The position numbers and the translations under genes were made by a program. From Devosia ginsengisoli (GTDB taxonomy: Bacteria; Pseudomonadota; Alphaproteobacteria; Rhizobiales; Devosiaceae), in NCBI RefSeq assembly GCF_007859655.1, contig NZ_CP042304.1:3226501-3290500 (forward strand): DNA of 64,000 bases, written 5' to 3'. Positions 53,297 to 64,000 of this stretch are shown piece by piece (within the stretch, counting starts at the first letter, position 1; every line of letters starts with the position of its first letter). The notes below the pieces were generated by a model that searched no databases, was not told the origin of the DNA, and was given only the letters and a program-made list of their open reading frames with translations.

Positions 53297-53419
53297 CGTC
53301 ATCCCGGCCTTGAGCCGGGATCCATCCTGAGATGGTGGGGCTTGCCCAGTGGTCGGGCGATCCACCTTGCGGCTGTAGCGCGATCTCGAGATGGGTCCCG
53401 GCTCAAGGCCGGGATGACA
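53297..53419. repeat. intergenic palindromic repeat, family E
   Basis: CGTCATCCCGGCCTTGAGCC with GGGATCC and the inverted GGTCCCGGCTCAAGGCCGGG with ATGAC. The core is shared in altered form with 12005. Widely found repeats of this kind flank genes in alphaproteobacteria. Confidence 0.75.
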
Positions 53420-53457
53420 TCGGGGGTGGGGCGAAATGGTGCGACTTCTTCAAAGCA

Positions 53458-53483
53458 AAGGCCCGGGATTGCTCCCGGGCCTT
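53458..53483 (-). terminator. rho-independent terminator after hppA
   Basis: Perfect 11-bp stem AAGGCCCGGGA-TTGC-TCCCGGGCCTT (53458-53483). On the minus strand it ends TTT GC TTT. It lies 63 bases downstream of the hppA stop. Confidence 0.88.
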
Positions 53484-53503
53484 CTTCATTCCAGTCCGAC
53501 CGC

Positions 53504-53532
53504 CCTCGTGGTTCGACAGGCTCACCATGAGG
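53504..53532. repeat. family A half-repeat
   Basis: CCTCGTGGTTCGACAGGCTC with ACCATGAGG, a single inverted unit matching the left arm at 25391. Lies between the hppA terminator and the hppA stop. Confidence 0.75.
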
Positions 53533-53545
53533 GCTGTATCGGCGC

Positions 53546-55693
53546 TTAGGCCCCCAGATGCGCCAGCACCGCCAGCAGCAACAAGGCCACGATGTTGGTG
53601 ATCTTGATCATCGGGTTGACGGCCGGGCCGGCCGTGTCCTTGTAGGGGTCGCCGACGGTGTCGCCGGTGACCGAGGCCTTGTGGGCGTCGCCGCCCTTGA
53701 GGTGCTTGACGCCGTGGCTGTCGGTGAAGCCGTCTTCAAAGCTCTTCTTGGCATTGTCCCAGGCGCCGCCGCCGGCGGTCATGGAGATAGCCACGAAAAG
53801 ACCGGTGACGATGACGCCCATCAGCATGGCGCCCAAAGCCGAGAAGCCGGCACCGGGGCCCGCGATCCAGAAGATCACGAAGAACACCACGATCGGCGAC
53901 AGCACAGGCAGCAGGCTCGGCACGATCATTTCCTTGATCGCCGCCTTAGTCAGCATGTCGACGGCCCGACCGTAGTCGGGCTTGTCGGTGCCGGCCATGA
54001 TGCCCGGCTTTTCCTTGAACTGGCGGCGCACTTCCACCACGACCGACTGGGCGGCGCGGCCCACCGCGGTCATGCTCATGCCGCCGAACAGGAACGGCAG
54101 CAGGCCACCGAACAGCAGGCCAACGACCACATAGGGATCGGCCAGCGAGAAGCTGAGCGAACCCAGCCCGAAGAAGATCGAGCCTTCCACCGCATTGGCC
54201 GAGAAGTAGATCAGGTCCTGCGTATAGGCGGCAAACAGCACCAGCGCACCGAGGCCGGCCGAACCGATGGCATAGCCCTTGGTGACGGCCTTGGTGGTGT
54301 TGCCGACAGCGTCGAGCGCGTCGGTATTGTGACGCACTTCCTTGTCGAGGCCGGCCATTTCGGCAATGCCACCGGCATTGTCGGTGACCGGACCGAAGGC
54401 GTCGAGCGCCACCACGATACCGGCCAGAGCCAGCATGGTCGCGACGGCGAAGGCGATGCCGAACAGGCCCGCCAGGTTATAGGTGACGATGATGCCGGCA
54501 ATGATGACGATGGCCGGCAGGGCCGTCGATTCCAGCGACACGGCGAGGCCCTGGATGACGTTGGTACCATGGCCGGTAACCGAGGCTTCGGCAATGGAAT
54601 TCACTGGGCGGCGGTTGGTGCCGGTATAGTATTCGGTGATGACGATGATCAGGCCGGTAATGACCAGGCCCGCCACGCCGCACCAGAACAGGCTCCACGG
54701 GGTGAAGGTCTTGTCGCTGGCTTCGACGACCGTGTTCATGTCGCCGAAGATCAGCCACAGCACCGGCAGCAGCGCGACCAGCGACAGCACGCCGGTGGCG
54801 ATGATGCCCTTGTAGAGGGCGCCCATGATGTTGTTGTCGGCGCCGAGCTTGACGAAATAGGTGCCGATGATCGAGGTCACGACGCAGGCGCCGCCAATGG
54901 CCAGCGGCAGTACCATGCCGATGAGCTTGAACGCATCGGGCAGGATGATGGCCGCGAGAACCATGGTGGCGACGATGGTCACCACATAGGTCTCGAACAG
55001 GTCGGCGGCCATGCCGGCGCAGTCACCGACATTGTCGCCCACATTATCGGCAATGGTGGCCGGGTTGCGCGGATCGTCTTCGGGAATGCCCGCTTCCACC
55101 TTGCCCACCATGTCGCCGCCCACATCGGCACCCTTGGTGAAGATGCCGCCGCCGAGACGGGCGAAGATGGAAATCAGCGAGGCGCCGAAGCTGAGGGCGA
55201 CCAGCGCATCGATGACGGTGCGGCTGGTGGGATCGAAGCCCAGCATCTGGGTCAGCACGATGAAATAGAGCGTGACGCCGAGCAGGCCGAGGCCCGCCAC
55301 CAGCATGCCGGTAACCGCGCCCGACTTGAAGGCCAGGTCCAGCCCCTTGCCGAGCGAGGAGACGGCGGCCTGGGCCACGCGCACATTGGCGCGCACCGAC
55401 ACATTCATGCCGATAAAGCCGGCAGCGCCACTCAGCACCGCGCCGAGCAGGAAGCCGATGGCGGCATAGATGCCGAGCAGGAAGAAGGCGGCGATCAGGA
55501 TGACCACGCCGACAATGCCGATCGTGGTATATTGCCGCTTTAGATAGGCCGAGGCGCCCTCGCGGACGGCAGCCGAGATTTCCTGCATGCGGGCCGAACC
55601 GCTATCGGCGGCGAGCAATTGCTGGGTCGTATAAACGCCATAGACGATGGACAGAGCGCCGCACAGGACGATCAGCCAGAGTGCCAAAGTCAT
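53546..55693 (-). CDS. hppA: Membrane-bound proton-translocating pyrophosphatase
   Basis: A 715-residue H+-PPase with about 16 membrane helices. The catalytic loop [20 protein letters not shown] with [20 protein letters not shown] is intact. [12 protein letters not shown] carries Lys where K+-dependent enzymes have Ala, so it should be K+-independent. Pumps protons at the expense of PPi. ATG 55693 has AGAGGGA upstream; a longer frame to 55753 has no support. Monocistronic with a terminator. Confidence 0.96.
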   Translation of the reverse strand: MTLALWLIVLCGALSIVYGVYTTQQLLAADSGSARMQEISAAVREGASAYLKRQYTTIGIVGVVILIAAFFLLGIYAAIGFLLGAVLSGAAGFIGMNVSVRANVRVAQAAVSSLGKGLDLAFKSGAVTGMLVAGLGLLGVTLYFIVLTQMLGFDPTSRTVIDALVALSFGASLISIFARLGGGIFTKGADVGGDMVGKVEAGIPEDDPRNPATIADNVGDNVGDCAGMAADLFETYVVTIVATMVLAAIILPDAFKLIGMVLPLAIGGACVVTSIIGTYFVKLGADNNIMGALYKGIIATGVLSLVALLPVLWLIFGDMNTVVEASDKTFTPWSLFWCGVAGLVITGLIIVITEYYTGTNRRPVNSIAEASVTGHGTNVIQGLAVSLESTALPAIVIIAGIIVTYNLAGLFGIAFAVATMLALAGIVVALDAFGPVTDNAGGIAEMAGLDKEVRHNTDALDAVGNTTKAVTKGYAIGSAGLGALVLFAAYTQDLIYFSANAVEGSIFFGLGSLSFSLADPYVVVGLLFGGLLPFLFGGMSMTAVGRAAQSVVVEVRRQFKEKPGIMAGTDKPDYGRAVDMLTKAAIKEMIVPSLLPVLSPIVVFFVIFWIAGPGAGFSALGAMLMGVIVTGLFVAISMTAGGGAWDNAKKSFEDGFTDSHGVKHLKGGDAHKASVTGDTVGDPYKDTAGPAVNPMIKITNIVALLLLAVLAHLGA

Positions 55694-55851
55694 TCGAAGT
55701 CCCTCTAGATTTTCCTCCGGGGACTCAACGCAATACCGGTACCGGTCCTCCAACCGGTGCGGCCTGCCCTACCAGAGCCCCTTCCGAAGCGGAGCTTAGC
55801 GGGATTGTTTGGTTAAGCAATCGATATTGCGATGCTTTGCCGCAGTCTGGC

Positions 55852-56196
55852 CTAGCGTGTGATCGCGAGGCCACCGGGCTTGGGGCCGACCGATGGCTTG
55901 CCGCCACCCGGCGTCCGGCCCGGATCGACCATGACGCTGTCGACATTGACATGCGGCAGGCGGGCGCCGCCCACCCTGGTCCAGACTTCGCATTCGCTTT
56001 GCGGCGTCGGGCAGACGATGGTCGAGCCATCGACGACGATGACGATCACGTCGCCACCGCTATTGTCATAGATCACCTTACAGCCGGGCCGCGCTTCGCA
56101 GCTCCGTGCGGCATCGATCCCTTTCATGGCAAAGGCGGGCAAGGGAGAAAACATGGTCATGGCCGCGACTGCGGCGCACAGCAAACGACGTTCCAT
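55852..56196 (-). CDS. Small secreted hypothetical protein
   Basis: A 114-residue protein with signal peptide (MERRLLCAAVAAMTMFSPLP, cleavage near AFA-M). The mature part has four Cys (SCEARPGCKVIYDNSGGD, VCPTPQSECEVW) that could form two disulphides, and a Pro/Gly-rich C-terminus. No family recognised. It lies downstream of DUF167 by 78 bases on the same strand. Confidence 0.75.
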   Translation of the reverse strand: MERRLLCAAVAAMTMFSPLPAFAMKGIDAARSCEARPGCKVIYDNSGGDVIVIVVDGSTIVCPTPQSECEVWTRVGGARLPHVNVDSVMVDPGRTPGGGKPSVGPKPGGLAITR

Positions 56197-56274
56197 TCTG
56201 CAATCCTCCGGTTCGGGACCAGCAAGTCCCGTAGTGAGGATTGGCCTTGCGAACTGAACGGCGGCTGAATGCGC

Positions 56275-56586
56275 TCAGCCGAGCGCATCGACAGCAGCGG
56301 CCAGCACGGATGCGTCGCCGCTGATCGCCAGCGTCTTGAACCGGCTGGTCTCGCCCGCCGTGACCACTATGGCCGTTTTCGGCACGCCCAGCGCCTTGCC
56401 CAGCAGCGCCACGACCGCCGCATTGGCCTTGCCCTTGTCGGGCACGGCCTTGACGCGCAGGCGCAGCACACAGCTGCCGTCATCGCGGATTTCGACGCCC
56501 TCGATGGCATCGCGCCCGGCATTGGGGGTGACGCGGACAAACAGGCTCAGCCCCGCAGGGCCGAGCCGATAGGGCTGTCCCGCCAC
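56275..56586 (-). CDS. DUF167 (YggU) family protein
   Basis: A 103-residue protein of the DUF167/YggU family: FVRVTPNAGRDAIEGV, LRLRVKAVPDKGKANAAVVA and the closing GETSRFKTLAISGD. GTG 56586 follows the YggT stop by 6 bases. The two are often neighbours; function unknown. Confidence 0.9.
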   Translation of the reverse strand: MAGQPYRLGPAGLSLFVRVTPNAGRDAIEGVEIRDDGSCVLRLRVKAVPDKGKANAAVVALLGKALGVPKTAIVVTAGETSRFKTLAISGDASVLAAAVDALG

Positions 56587-56592
56587 CGCCGA

Positions 56593-56886
56593 TCAGCTCA
56601 GCAGCATGCGCGGCAGGTCGTTGGCGATGAAGGATTGCAGGAAGAAGATGATGACGAAGACGATGATCGGCGACAGGTCGAGCCCGTTGATCGGCGGAAT
56701 CACCCGACGGATCGGCCGCAGGATCGGATCGGTGATGGAATTGACCACCCGCCACAGCCCGGCCACGAACTGATTGCGCGTATTGATCACGTTGAAGCTG
56801 ATCAGCCAGCTCATGATGATCATGATGAGGAAGACCCACCAGACCAGGGTCAGGATCATCGACAGGGTTTGCAGCAGGGCGATCAT
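56593..56886 (-). CDS. YggT family membrane protein
   Basis: A 97-residue protein with two membrane-helix regions (LLQTLSMILTLVWWVFLIMI, IIVFVIIFFLQSFI) and the family loop FNVINTRNQFVAGLWRVVNS with DPILRPIRRVIPP. YggT proteins are linked to envelope and cell-division genes in other bacteria. The frame is open to 57147, but ATG 56886 starts the first helix. Operon with DUF167. Confidence 0.92.
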   Translation of the reverse strand: MIALLQTLSMILTLVWWVFLIMIIMSWLISFNVINTRNQFVAGLWRVVNSITDPILRPIRRVIPPINGLDLSPIIVFVIIFFLQSFIANDLPRMLLS

Positions 56887-57143
56887 GGCGCTCTCGGGTG
56901 GTTGGCACTGCCCGCCTATGTAAGGCCAAGCCGGGCGGCTCACAAGTGGCGGGCCAAAAAGCATGAGGGTCCCGCTCCGGTCGCACGGAACGAGACCCCA
57001 ATGACTGACATCCGGTACGCAATACAAAGTCTGCCGGACGGCTGGTGCAATGCACGAAGCGTGCCAGACCGGACGGGCCCGGAATGCGGGGCTGCAGGCG
57101 TTAAAGTGTTGTGAACATTCCCATCCTGCGGCAGGACGGCGTG

Positions 57144-57171
57144 GCAAAATGCGAGGCGCGTTGCATTTTGC
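57144..57171. terminator. hairpin downstream of the DedA gene
   Basis: Perfect 9-bp stem GCAAAATGC (57144-57152) / GCATTTTGC (57163-57171) with a 10-base loop, directly after the DedA stop. No T-tract follows, so it may be a weak terminator or other stem-loop. Confidence 0.45.
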
Positions 57172-57179
57172 GAGACGGA

Positions 57180-57800
57180 TCAGGGTGTCGGCGTGGTCGG
57201 TTTCTTGGCCGGCTTCCAGGTGATGACGCGGAAGAGATAGAGCAGCACCACGCCGGCCAGCACGATATAGCTCAGCGGATCAAGCACGACCTCGACCAGC
57301 TCGTAATGCTCATGCAGGACATAGCCGGCCAGGGTCAGGATCGTGTTCCAGATCAGCGCCCCTGTGGTCGAGGCGAGCAGGAAGACCGGCAACGGCATGC
57401 GGGCAAGCCCGGCCGGAATGGAAATCAGCGTGCGGACGATCGGCATCAGCCGGCCGAACAGCACGATGATGGGCCCGAAGCGACGGAAGAAGCCGACAGC
57501 CACATCGATCTCGTCGGCATTCATGGTCAAAAGCCGCCCATAGCGATCGGCCAGCCAGCGCACCCGGTCGAGCCCGAACAGCCGCCCGGCGAAATACCAC
57601 GGCAGCATGCCCACCACAGCGCCGACGGTGGCCGCGGCCAGCACGCCGAAGAAATCGAGCTGCCCATTGGCGGCGGCAAAGCCGGCAAAGGGGATGATCA
57701 GTTCGGACGGAATGGGCGGAAAGATCGATTCCGCCAGCATGACGAGGAAGATGCCGAGATAGCCCAGATCGGAAATGGTCTGGATGATCCAGTCGGTCAT
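57180..57800 (-). CDS. DedA family membrane protein
   Basis: A 206-residue DedA/SNARE-associated-type protein: ESIFPPIPSELIIPFAGFAA (re-entrant loop), GMLPWYFAGRLFG, FGRLMPIVRTLISIPAG (conserved Arg and Pro) and WNTILTLAGY. Family members are needed for membrane homeostasis, for instance lipid carrier flipping and proton-motive-force maintenance. Transcribed toward YggT. Confidence 0.93.
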   Translation of the reverse strand: MTDWIIQTISDLGYLGIFLVMLAESIFPPIPSELIIPFAGFAAANGQLDFFGVLAAATVGAVVGMLPWYFAGRLFGLDRVRWLADRYGRLLTMNADEIDVAVGFFRRFGPIIVLFGRLMPIVRTLISIPAGLARMPLPVFLLASTTGALIWNTILTLAGYVLHEHYELVEVVLDPLSYIVLAGVVLLYLFRVITWKPAKKPTTPTP

Positions 57801-57810
57801 GCTTTTCTCC

Positions 57811-57931
57811 GGATACCCCCACCTAGCCTCCCCCTGATAGGGGAGGAATTCGGCCGGTGCGTCAGACTAGATCGCGCCACATCCCCGATCTGTTCCTCCC
57901 CCTATCAGGGGGAGGTTAGGAGGGGGTATCC
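57811..57931. repeat. intergenic palindromic repeat, family B
   Basis: GGATACCCCCACCTAGCCTC with CCCCTGATAGGGG, and inverted TTCCTCCCCCTATCAGGGGG with AGGTTAGGAGGGGGTATCC. Matches the copy at 1399 over most of its length. It lies between typA and the DedA gene, which run in the same direction. Confidence 0.8.
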
Positions 57932-57936
57932 GCTAA

Positions 57937-59751
<1,815 letters not shown>

Positions 59752-59964
59752 ATGGGGTCGGCCTCTGGGTGGCATGATCCCAGAACCGGGTCCGCGTCTT
59801 GTAGGGGCGGACTGCAACGGACGAACCATGCGGGATGAACGCACACCAGCTCCCGCGAAACGCAGGACCGGCGCATTTGGCGCTGCCATACAGGAACAAT
59901 GGGTTTTCCACAAGCGCAGCACACGCAGAGGTGGGTTGCGGGGCGGCTGTACCGCCCCGTATGG

Positions 59965-60348
59965 TTATTTCAGCGAGCGCGGAAACTCCTCCGCCTGCCA
60001 GAGCCCGAGGCCAAAGCCATCCGGGTCCAGAAAGTCGGCGCTCCAGCCGCCCGGCGCCTCCGAAACCGGGGTGACGATGGTGACGCCCTGCGCGACCAGG
60101 GCCGCGACGACATCGTCAATGCCGCCGCCCTCGACGGTAAAGACCAGAGCCGGCGTATTGCCGCGCTCGCCGTCCATTTCGAAGAAGACGAGGTCGAGTC
60201 CGCCCTCCAGCGTGCCGGAAAGCCAGAACGGCTCGGCGCCCTCCATGCGGACGAGATCGAGACCCATTGTCTCGTTGTAGAATTTTTCGGTGCGGGCGAT
60301 GTCGCTGACATAGAAGACGATGCTGGCGCTTTTGGGTTTGAAGCTCAT
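59965..60348 (-). CDS. VOC (glyoxalase/bleomycin-resistance) family protein
   Basis: A 127-residue VOC-fold protein: IVFYVSDIARTEKFYNETM, FWLSGTLEGGLDLVFFEMDG and SADFLDPDGFGLGLWQAEE (metal-binding Glu region). Single-domain type with unknown substrate. Start overlaps the sigma-factor stop by ATGA, so it is probably its co-expressed partner. Confidence 0.87.
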   Translation of the reverse strand: MSFKPKSASIVFYVSDIARTEKFYNETMGLDLVRMEGAEPFWLSGTLEGGLDLVFFEMDGERGNTPALVFTVEGGGIDDVVAALVAQGVTIVTPVSEAPGGWSADFLDPDGFGLGLWQAEEFPRSLK

Positions 60349-60983
60349 GACGAGCCCTCCATTGTGGTTTGCACTGCCTGTTGCCGCGCGGCCGGCTTTT
60401 GTGAGCGGGCGATGATGAAAAGATGGCCATCGGGGTCATGGCTGGCAAACAGTCCGCCATGCCGCAGCAGGCCCGGCAGCAGCGCATCGCGGATACGGCC
60501 ATAGGCAAGGTCGAGGCTCAGCCCCGGCAGGTCGGCCGGCGCGGCCAGCCCCGCCTGCACCACGCGACGACGAAGCGCACTGATGCGCTGGCGCAGGGTG
60601 GTATCGGAGAGATCGAGCAGAAAGGCGATCTCCCGCCGGTTATGGCCCGAAAGGGTAAGCGCGGCGACCGCCCGGAGCGCTGGCGGCAGCGCCACGAGCA
60701 GGGCCTTGATATCGGAGGATTCTCCGGCCACGGGCGGCGGCACGGCCTGGGCCTGCCATTGGGTTTCCCGTCGCCGTCGGCGGGCAGCGCCCCGCGCCGC
60801 CATGCGCGCCCGATTGCGCACCGTGCCGCTGAGCCAGCGCGCCGTATCACCGGCCTCGAAATCGGTGCGGCCGGCCAGAACCGCAGCCAGCAGCGCCTCC
60901 TGCACCAAATCCTCGACCGCCCCGGCGTCGCGGGTTTCGCGGCGGGCTATGGCACGGAGCTGGGCATAAAGGCCTGGGCGCAT
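60345..60983 (-). CDS. ECF-like sigma-70 family factor
   Basis: A 212-residue sigma factor: region 2 with AGAVEDLVQEALLAAV and RWLSGTVRNRARMAARGAAR (basic), region 4 with LPPALRAVAALTLSGHNRRE (recognition helix in NRREIAFLLDLSDTTLRQRI) and a further ~60 residues. The region-2 DNA/core motif is somewhat degenerate, and no anti-sigma gene is adjacent. The VOC protein overlaps it by ATGA. Confidence 0.8.
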   Translation of the reverse strand: MRPGLYAQLRAIARRETRDAGAVEDLVQEALLAAVLAGRTDFEAGDTARWLSGTVRNRARMAARGAARRRRRETQWQAQAVPPPVAGESSDIKALLVALPPALRAVAALTLSGHNRREIAFLLDLSDTTLRQRISALRRRVVQAGLAAPADLPGLSLDLAYGRIRDALLPGLLRHGGLFASHDPDGHLFIIARSQKPAARQQAVQTTMEGSS

Positions 60984-61077
60984 GGCCGGACTCTGGCAAA
61001 GGCCCCGGCCAAAGGCAATCGCCGCGCCACAGGAGGGCGCGGCGATCACACAGGCAAGCCTGATGGCGTCTCGCAGG

Positions 61078-61740
61078 CTAGGCGAGGAACGGGCCAGCGG
61101 CGGCCAGCACCTCTTCCTTGGTCATCGGCTCGTCAAAGGCGCCATCCCACGGCTTCTTGCCGCCGATCTTGCGGACGATGGCAGCATGGCGCGCCTCGAC
61201 TGAATGAATCTGCAGCGCGGCAGTGAGAATGTCGTCATTGGCGGCCACAACGCCTGCCTGACCCTTATAGGCGGCCACACCCAGGTCTTCGAACGTCTGG
61301 CTCAGGGTGAGGTAGGTGTCGAAATTGCTGAGCGCATCAGCATATTTGCCGCCGGCCGTCAGGTCGAGCGCCGGGCGTTCGATGGCGGCACTGCCCAGGG
61401 CAGTGCTGAGGAAAGCCACATGGGCCGCCTCATGCTTGCCGATCTGGTTGAAAATACCGACATATTCGTCCGGGATCAGCCCATCGGTCTCAAGGCCCGA
61501 GCGATAGAAGGCATCCTCGATATGCTCGAGCGTCAGTGCGAAAACCAGCACGTCGACGACCTCCTGCGGCAGTTCCTGGCCGAAGGCATTCTGTGCCGTC
61601 GCCGCCAGCAGCACCGGGGCCGAAGCCATGGCGCCCAGCTTGAGGGCCGAGTTTTTGAAGAATTCGCGGCGGTTGGAGACGAGGATATCCTTGATATCAG
61701 GGTCGAGGCCGGCGATCAGATGGTTGGTTTGATTGGTCAT
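61078..61740 (-). CDS. Tat-exported ferritin-like protein (second of a pair)
   Basis: A 220-residue ferritin-like/desiccation-type protein. Twin-arginine-like signal NRREFFKNSALKLGAMASAP then four-helix bundle with metal-type residues ALTLEHIEDAFYRSGL (E-H), GKHEAAHVAFLSTALG and HSVEARHAAIVRKIGG. The paired ExxH motifs fit a di-iron site. It follows the first ferritin-like gene by 11 bases; ATG 61740 has GAGGAGAA upstream. Confidence 0.85.
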   Translation of the reverse strand: MTNQTNHLIAGLDPDIKDILVSNRREFFKNSALKLGAMASAPVLLAATAQNAFGQELPQEVVDVLVFALTLEHIEDAFYRSGLETDGLIPDEYVGIFNQIGKHEAAHVAFLSTALGSAAIERPALDLTAGGKYADALSNFDTYLTLSQTFEDLGVAAYKGQAGVVAANDDILTAALQIHSVEARHAAIVRKIGGKKPWDGAFDEPMTKEEVLAAAGPFLA

Positions 61741-61751
61741 GATGCTTCTCC

Positions 61752-62411
61752 TCAAACCAGCGTGTTGGCTGTGACGTCGGTCGTGATGAACGGGTCGGCC
61801 GCGGCCAGCACGGTCGCCGGATCGTTCACCACGTCGAGACCGTTTTCATCGACGACATCGTCGCCGGCAAAGGCCACGCTGTCGGGCTGCAACAGTTCGC
61901 GGATAGCCGCGGCATGGCGCGCCTCGACCGAGACGATGCGGCCAGCTTCGGCGAGATAGTCGACATTCTCGATCAGCTTGCCGGCGCCGTTATAGGCGGA
62001 GACACCCAGATCCTCGAACACCTTGGCCGCGCCCAGCACGCTGTCGCGGCTGGTGAAGTCGACGGAAGAGAAATCGACCTCGAGATCGGGAATGGCACCA
62101 TCGGCCAGCGCCCCCTTGAGAAAGTCGCGATGCTCGACTTCGTGGTCGCGAATATCGGTCAGCAGCGCGGTTTCGTCGTCGGTGATGCCCTCATAGGGCG
62201 TGTCGGTCACCTGCGTATAGAAAGCGGCTTCGAGCTGTTCGAGGGCATAGGCGTAGTTGAGGATCCCCACATCGCCTTCACCCAGATCGGCGGCGAGGGC
62301 GGCAGAGATGCCGAAATTGGGCAACCAGGTGCCCGAAACGGCAACGGTTGCGGCGGCTGCGCCACTCCACTTGAGGAGGCGGCGCCTGGACGTGTCGTGC
62401 TTGATTTCCAT
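61752..62411 (-). CDS. Tat-exported ferritin-like protein (first of a pair)
   Basis: A 219-residue protein with Tat signal SRRRLLKWSGAAAATVAVSG and a ferritin-like bundle: ALEQLEAAFYTQVTD, RDHEVEHRDFLKGALADG (ExxH) and VSVEARHAAAIRELL (second ExxH-type). The carboxylate/His set fits a di-iron centre. Sequence homology to the adjacent ferritin-like protein suggests duplication. Both would act in the periplasm, possibly in iron or oxidative-stress handling. Confidence 0.87.
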   Translation of the reverse strand: MEIKHDTSRRRLLKWSGAAAATVAVSGTWLPNFGISAALAADLGEGDVGILNYAYALEQLEAAFYTQVTDTPYEGITDDETALLTDIRDHEVEHRDFLKGALADGAIPDLEVDFSSVDFTSRDSVLGAAKVFEDLGVSAYNGAGKLIENVDYLAEAGRIVSVEARHAAAIRELLQPDSVAFAGDDVVDENGLDVVNDPATVLAAADPFITTDVTANTLV

Positions 62412-62600
62412 TTTGGAACTCCGATCCGCAGATTTTCTGCTGTTTGCACTTTGACGCTTGCTGTCAGCTACGGAGTCGGAACGGGGAGAGTTTCAGGCTT
62501 TGCGCTCACGATTGCCGAATAGGCGGCCACGACGCCGCGCCGCGCCCGCGCGAATGCGGCGGACCCGGTTTGGTTGCCTGACAATTTGAGCGTGGCGCTC

Positions 62601-64000
62601 TCAGGACGCCTTCTTGCTTTTGACCTGGGTGCTGACCGCTTCGGAATGCAGCAGGTTGGCCAAGGCAGCCGGGGCCAGCGGCGGGGAGAACAGGAAGCCC
62701 TGCACCTCGGATGCGCCCTGGGCGCGGACCATTTCGAGCTGTTCCTCGGTCTCGACGCCCTCGGCGGTGGTCGACATGCCCAGCGATTGCCCGAGCCCGA
62801 TCACAGCCTTGATGATGGCCTGGCTGTCGCCGCGGCTGGTCAGGTCGCGCATGAAGCTGCGGTCGATCTTGATCTTGTCGAAGGGGAAGCTGCGCAGATA
62901 GCTCAGCGAGGAATAGCCGGTACCGAAATCGTCCATCGAGATGCGCACGCCCATGGCGCGCAAATCGTGCAGCACCTTGAGATTGGTGTCGTTCTCGGCC
63001 AGCAGCAGGCTTTCGGTGATTTCCAGCTCCAGCCGCGTGGCCGGAATGCGCGCCTCCGATAGCGCCGACTTGACCAGGCCCAGCAGGTCCCGGCTCTTGA
63101 ACTGCACCGGCGACAGGTTGACCGCGACGCGGATTTCGCCCGGCCAGGTCGCCGCCGTCTTGCAAGCCTCGCGCAGCACCCATTCGCCGATGGCGACGAT
63201 GAGCCCGGTTTCCTCGGCAATGGGAATGAATTCGACCGGCGAAATGGTGCGGCCTTCATGGTCCCAGCGCAGCAGCGCTTCGACGCAGGTCACGCGGTTT
63301 TCCTTGAGGCCCAGCAGCGGCTGAAACATCAGCCGCAACTCTTCGCGCTGCAAAGCCAGCCGCAATCCGGCCTCGATGGAGCGGCGCTGCTGCAGGTCGG
63401 CATCCATGCCGGTTTCGAAGAAGTGGTAGGTCGAGCGGCCCTCGCTTTTGGCGCGATAAAGCGCCAGGTCGGCATTCTTGACCAGCGAGTCCGTCTTGAC
63501 CCCGTCGCCCGGGCCAATGGCGATGCCCACGCTGGCACCGATCTCGACCTGCTGGCCGCCGATCGACATGGGTGCGCCAATGGACTTGATGATGCGATCG
63601 GCCACCTTGGCGGCGTCGGCCGCGCTGTCGATGGGCCGCATCAGCAGCGCGAATTCATCGCCCCCCAGTCGTGCCAGCACGTCGGTTTCCCGCGTCGTGC
63701 CCCAGAGCCTTGCCGAAGCCTGCTTGATGACCTCGTCGCCCACGGCATGGCCCAGCGTGTCGTTGACCGCCTTGAAGTGGTCGAGGTCGATATAGAGCAC
63801 CGCCGCCATTTCACCGCGGCTGAGGCCGGCCTCGGTCTTGGCCATCTGTTCGAGGAATTCGATGCGGTTGGGCAGGTCGGTCAGCGCATCATGCCGGGCC
63901 AGGTGCCGGATGCGCGCCTCGTTCTGCCGCTGTTCGGTAATGTCCTCATGGGTCGAGACCCAACCGCCATCCTTCATCGGATGGTGCTGCATCATGATGG
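62601..64000 (-). CDS. PAS-GGDEF-EAL protein (partial, 5' end outside window)
   Basis: The C-terminal ~466 residues of a bifunctional c-di-GMP protein whose start is beyond the right edge. The visible part begins in the end of a PAS domain (STHEDITEQRQ), then GGDEF with ARLGGDEFALL, and EAL with VEALLRWDH, ITESLLLAE, DDFGTGYSSLSYLRSF and KIDRSFMRDL. Both signatures are intact. This is the third c-di-GMP gene in 64 kb. Confidence 0.93.
   Translation of the reverse strand, partial: IMMQHHPMKDGGWVSTHEDITEQRQNEARIRHLARHDALTDLPNRIEFLEQMAKTEAGLSRGEMAAVLYIDLDHFKAVNDTLGHAVGDEVIKQASARLWGTTRETDVLARLGGDEFALLMRPIDSAADAAKVADRIIKSIGAPMSIGGQQVEIGASVGIAIGPGDGVKTDSLVKNADLALYRAKSEGRSTYHFFETGMDADLQQRRSIEAGLRLALQREELRLMFQPLLGLKENRVTCVEALLRWDHEGRTISPVEFIPIAEETGLIVAIGEWVLREACKTAATWPGEIRVAVNLSPVQFKSRDLLGLVKSALSEARIPATRLELEITESLLLAENDTNLKVLHDLRAMGVRISMDDFGTGYSSLSYLRSFPFDKIKIDRSFMRDLTSRGDSQAIIKAVIGLGQSLGMSTTAEGVETEEQLEMVRAQGASEVQGFLFSPPLAPAALANLLHSEAVSTQVKSKKAS

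Noticed and set aside
53100..53313. Small plus-strand open frames in the gene-free region
   Set aside because: No ribosome-binding sites, and the sequence overlaps inverted repeats; no protein family is recognisable.

Overview
The window is a 64 kb chromosomal stretch of a high-GC alphaproteobacterium. The SOS-type operator GTTC-N7-GTTC in front of imuA, the hemC-hemD-Mic60-like-hemY cluster, the dapF-mtaB-ftsY-yciB order, the split imuA-imuB-dnaE2 mutasome and the intergenic palindromes built around a CTTGTCGAAGG core together suggest Hyphomicrobiales, probably Devosiaceae. The family-level placement is inference. Gene density is high, most genes are housekeeping, and there is no prophage, CRISPR array or insertion sequence.

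Layout. 1-9.4 kb: HI0933-type flavoprotein, small outer-membrane protein, luciferase-like monooxygenase, a GGDEF gene broken by one missing base, ridA-leuD, argC, an AHSA1 protein, deoD and a HEAT-like protein. 9.4-16 kb: an unknown membrane protein overlapping a periplasmic ClpP-fold protein, a CPBP protease, an Rnk/GreA-like protein, a glutamate dehydrogenase gene broken by one extra base, and leuB. 16-31 kb: rpsP-ffh, a soluble chemoreceptor, a methyltransferase, a JmjC/cupin plus BioF2-type acetyltransferase pair, dapF-mtaB-ftsY-yciB, DUF1761, and the tsaD-gpsA-YciI-EVE operon. 31-35.2 kb: hemC-hemD-Mic60-like-hemY. 35.2-37 kb: tRNA-Thr(CGT) carrying a 950-bp integrated unit with one DUF429 gene, then a FeeM-like N-acyl synthase. 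37-48 kb: a GGDEF-EAL protein, an orphan solute-binding protein, phhB, the SOS mutasome imuA-imuB-dnaE2 and a TerB protein. 48-64 kb: ppa, a serine hydrolase with a CPT-type kinase, cytochrome b561 divergent from marR, a RibD-type reductase, hppA, YggT/DUF167, DedA, typA, a VOC/sigma pair, two Tat-exported ferritin-like proteins, and a PAS-GGDEF-EAL protein cut by the window edge.

The most interesting locus is at 35246-36286. A perfect 36-bp direct repeat, consisting of the 3' end of tRNA-Thr plus 15 downstream bases, brackets a lower-GC segment with one gene and no recombinase. The repeat also encodes the final Ser-stop of both the DUF429 gene and the resident FeeM-like gene, so insertion leaves the tRNA and both reading frames intact. 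It looks like a minimal tRNA-targeted gene cassette moved in trans. Two single-base frameshifts (near 3980 and 14127) and at least five families of intergenic palindromic repeats are the other unusual features.
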